Source: Proteiniphilum sp. UBA1403
Lineage (GTDB): Bacteria; Bacteroidota; Bacteroidia; Bacteroidales; Dysgonomonadaceae
DNA: 32,898 bases
Assembly: GCA_002305715.1 (NCBI GenBank)
Contig: DBQD01000016.1
Coordinates: forward strand, 3,175-36,072
Direction: 5' to 3'
The translations under genes were made by a program, and so were the position numbers. This document shows positions 32,820-32,898 of the stretch, one piece after another (within the stretch, counting starts at the first letter, position 1; the number at the start of each line of letters is the position of its first letter). Under the pieces are notes generated by a model. That model ran no database searches, was not told the DNA's origin, and saw only the letters and a program-made list of their open reading frames with translations.

Positions 32820-32898
32820 ATGAGGCAACTTTACCGTTTCATACTTTTGCTTTCCATACTGATTATCTCATTGCAATGTGCTTCTGTCCGAAGGGCTC
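32820..32898 (+). CDS. N-terminus of a lipoprotein, cut by the window end
   Basis: An open frame starts at ATG 32820 and runs off the end after 26 codons. It encodes MRQLYRF, a hydrophobic stretch LLLSILIIS, and a lipobox SLQC (Cys20), followed by ASVRR, a standard Bacteroidetes lipoprotein signal peptide. It sits 35 nt after a good -7 box. Function cannot be judged from this fragment. Confidence 0.7.
   Translation, partial: MRQLYRFILLLSILIISLQCASVRRA

Noticed and set aside
1..32898. Mobile elements, CRISPR arrays, tRNA and rRNA genes
   Set aside because: No transposase, integrase, regularly spaced repeats or RNA-gene signatures were seen; spacers are short and ordinary.

Overview
The window comes from a member of the Bacteroidetes, most likely order Bacteroidales. 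The evidence is two SusC/SusD pairs, a FecR anti-sigma factor with an STN-type SusC, SusD and TlpA lipoproteins with short lipoboxes, AT-rich spacers without Shine-Dalgarno sequences, and several copies of the Bacteroidetes -7 box TAnnTTTG. A species cannot be named from the sequence alone.

Region 1 (1-17.7 kb) is a glycan-utilisation and phosphoesterase neighbourhood. A sigma/anti-sigma-coupled SusC-SusD pair is followed by a GH31 alpha-glycosidase. Next come a Cys-rich protein of unknown function, a secreted fusion of an endonuclease/exonuclease/phosphatase (EEP) domain to a purple-acid-phosphatase-like domain, a CYTH triphosphatase on the minus strand, a GH2 beta-glycosidase, a second secreted metallophosphoesterase, and a minus-strand GH123/DUF4091 lipoprotein.

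Region 2 (17.9-27.5 kb) is the most interesting part. A Bacteroidetes promoter is followed by a 30-codon ORF with five Cys and six Met residues. Its last codons carry an 8-nt sequence able to pair with the 5' arm of a strong intrinsic terminator lying before the first structural gene. This has the layout of a sulfur-amino-acid attenuator. The genes behind it encode a periplasmic-binding-protein-like protein, SusC, SusD, a TlpA-like thioredoxin lipoprotein and an M14 zinc carboxypeptidase. All are strikingly poor in sulfur amino acids: by hand count about 12 Met and 2 Cys (the thioredoxin active-site pair) in roughly 2,900 mature residues, with the 842-residue peptidase keeping one internal Met and the thioredoxin protein none. 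I infer an operon induced by cysteine/methionine shortage, built from sulfur-cheap proteins, that takes up and degrades peptides (perhaps disulfide-containing ones) as a sulfur source.

Region 3 (27.5-32.7 kb) is the threonine operon: thrA (aspartokinase-homoserine dehydrogenase fusion), a phosphoglycerate-mutase-like gene in the place of a homoserine kinase, and thrC. It is preceded by a Thr- and Met-rich leader ORF, so the window holds two adjacent operons that both appear to be controlled by amino-acid-sensing leader peptides. The window ends in the first 26 codons of a new lipoprotein gene.
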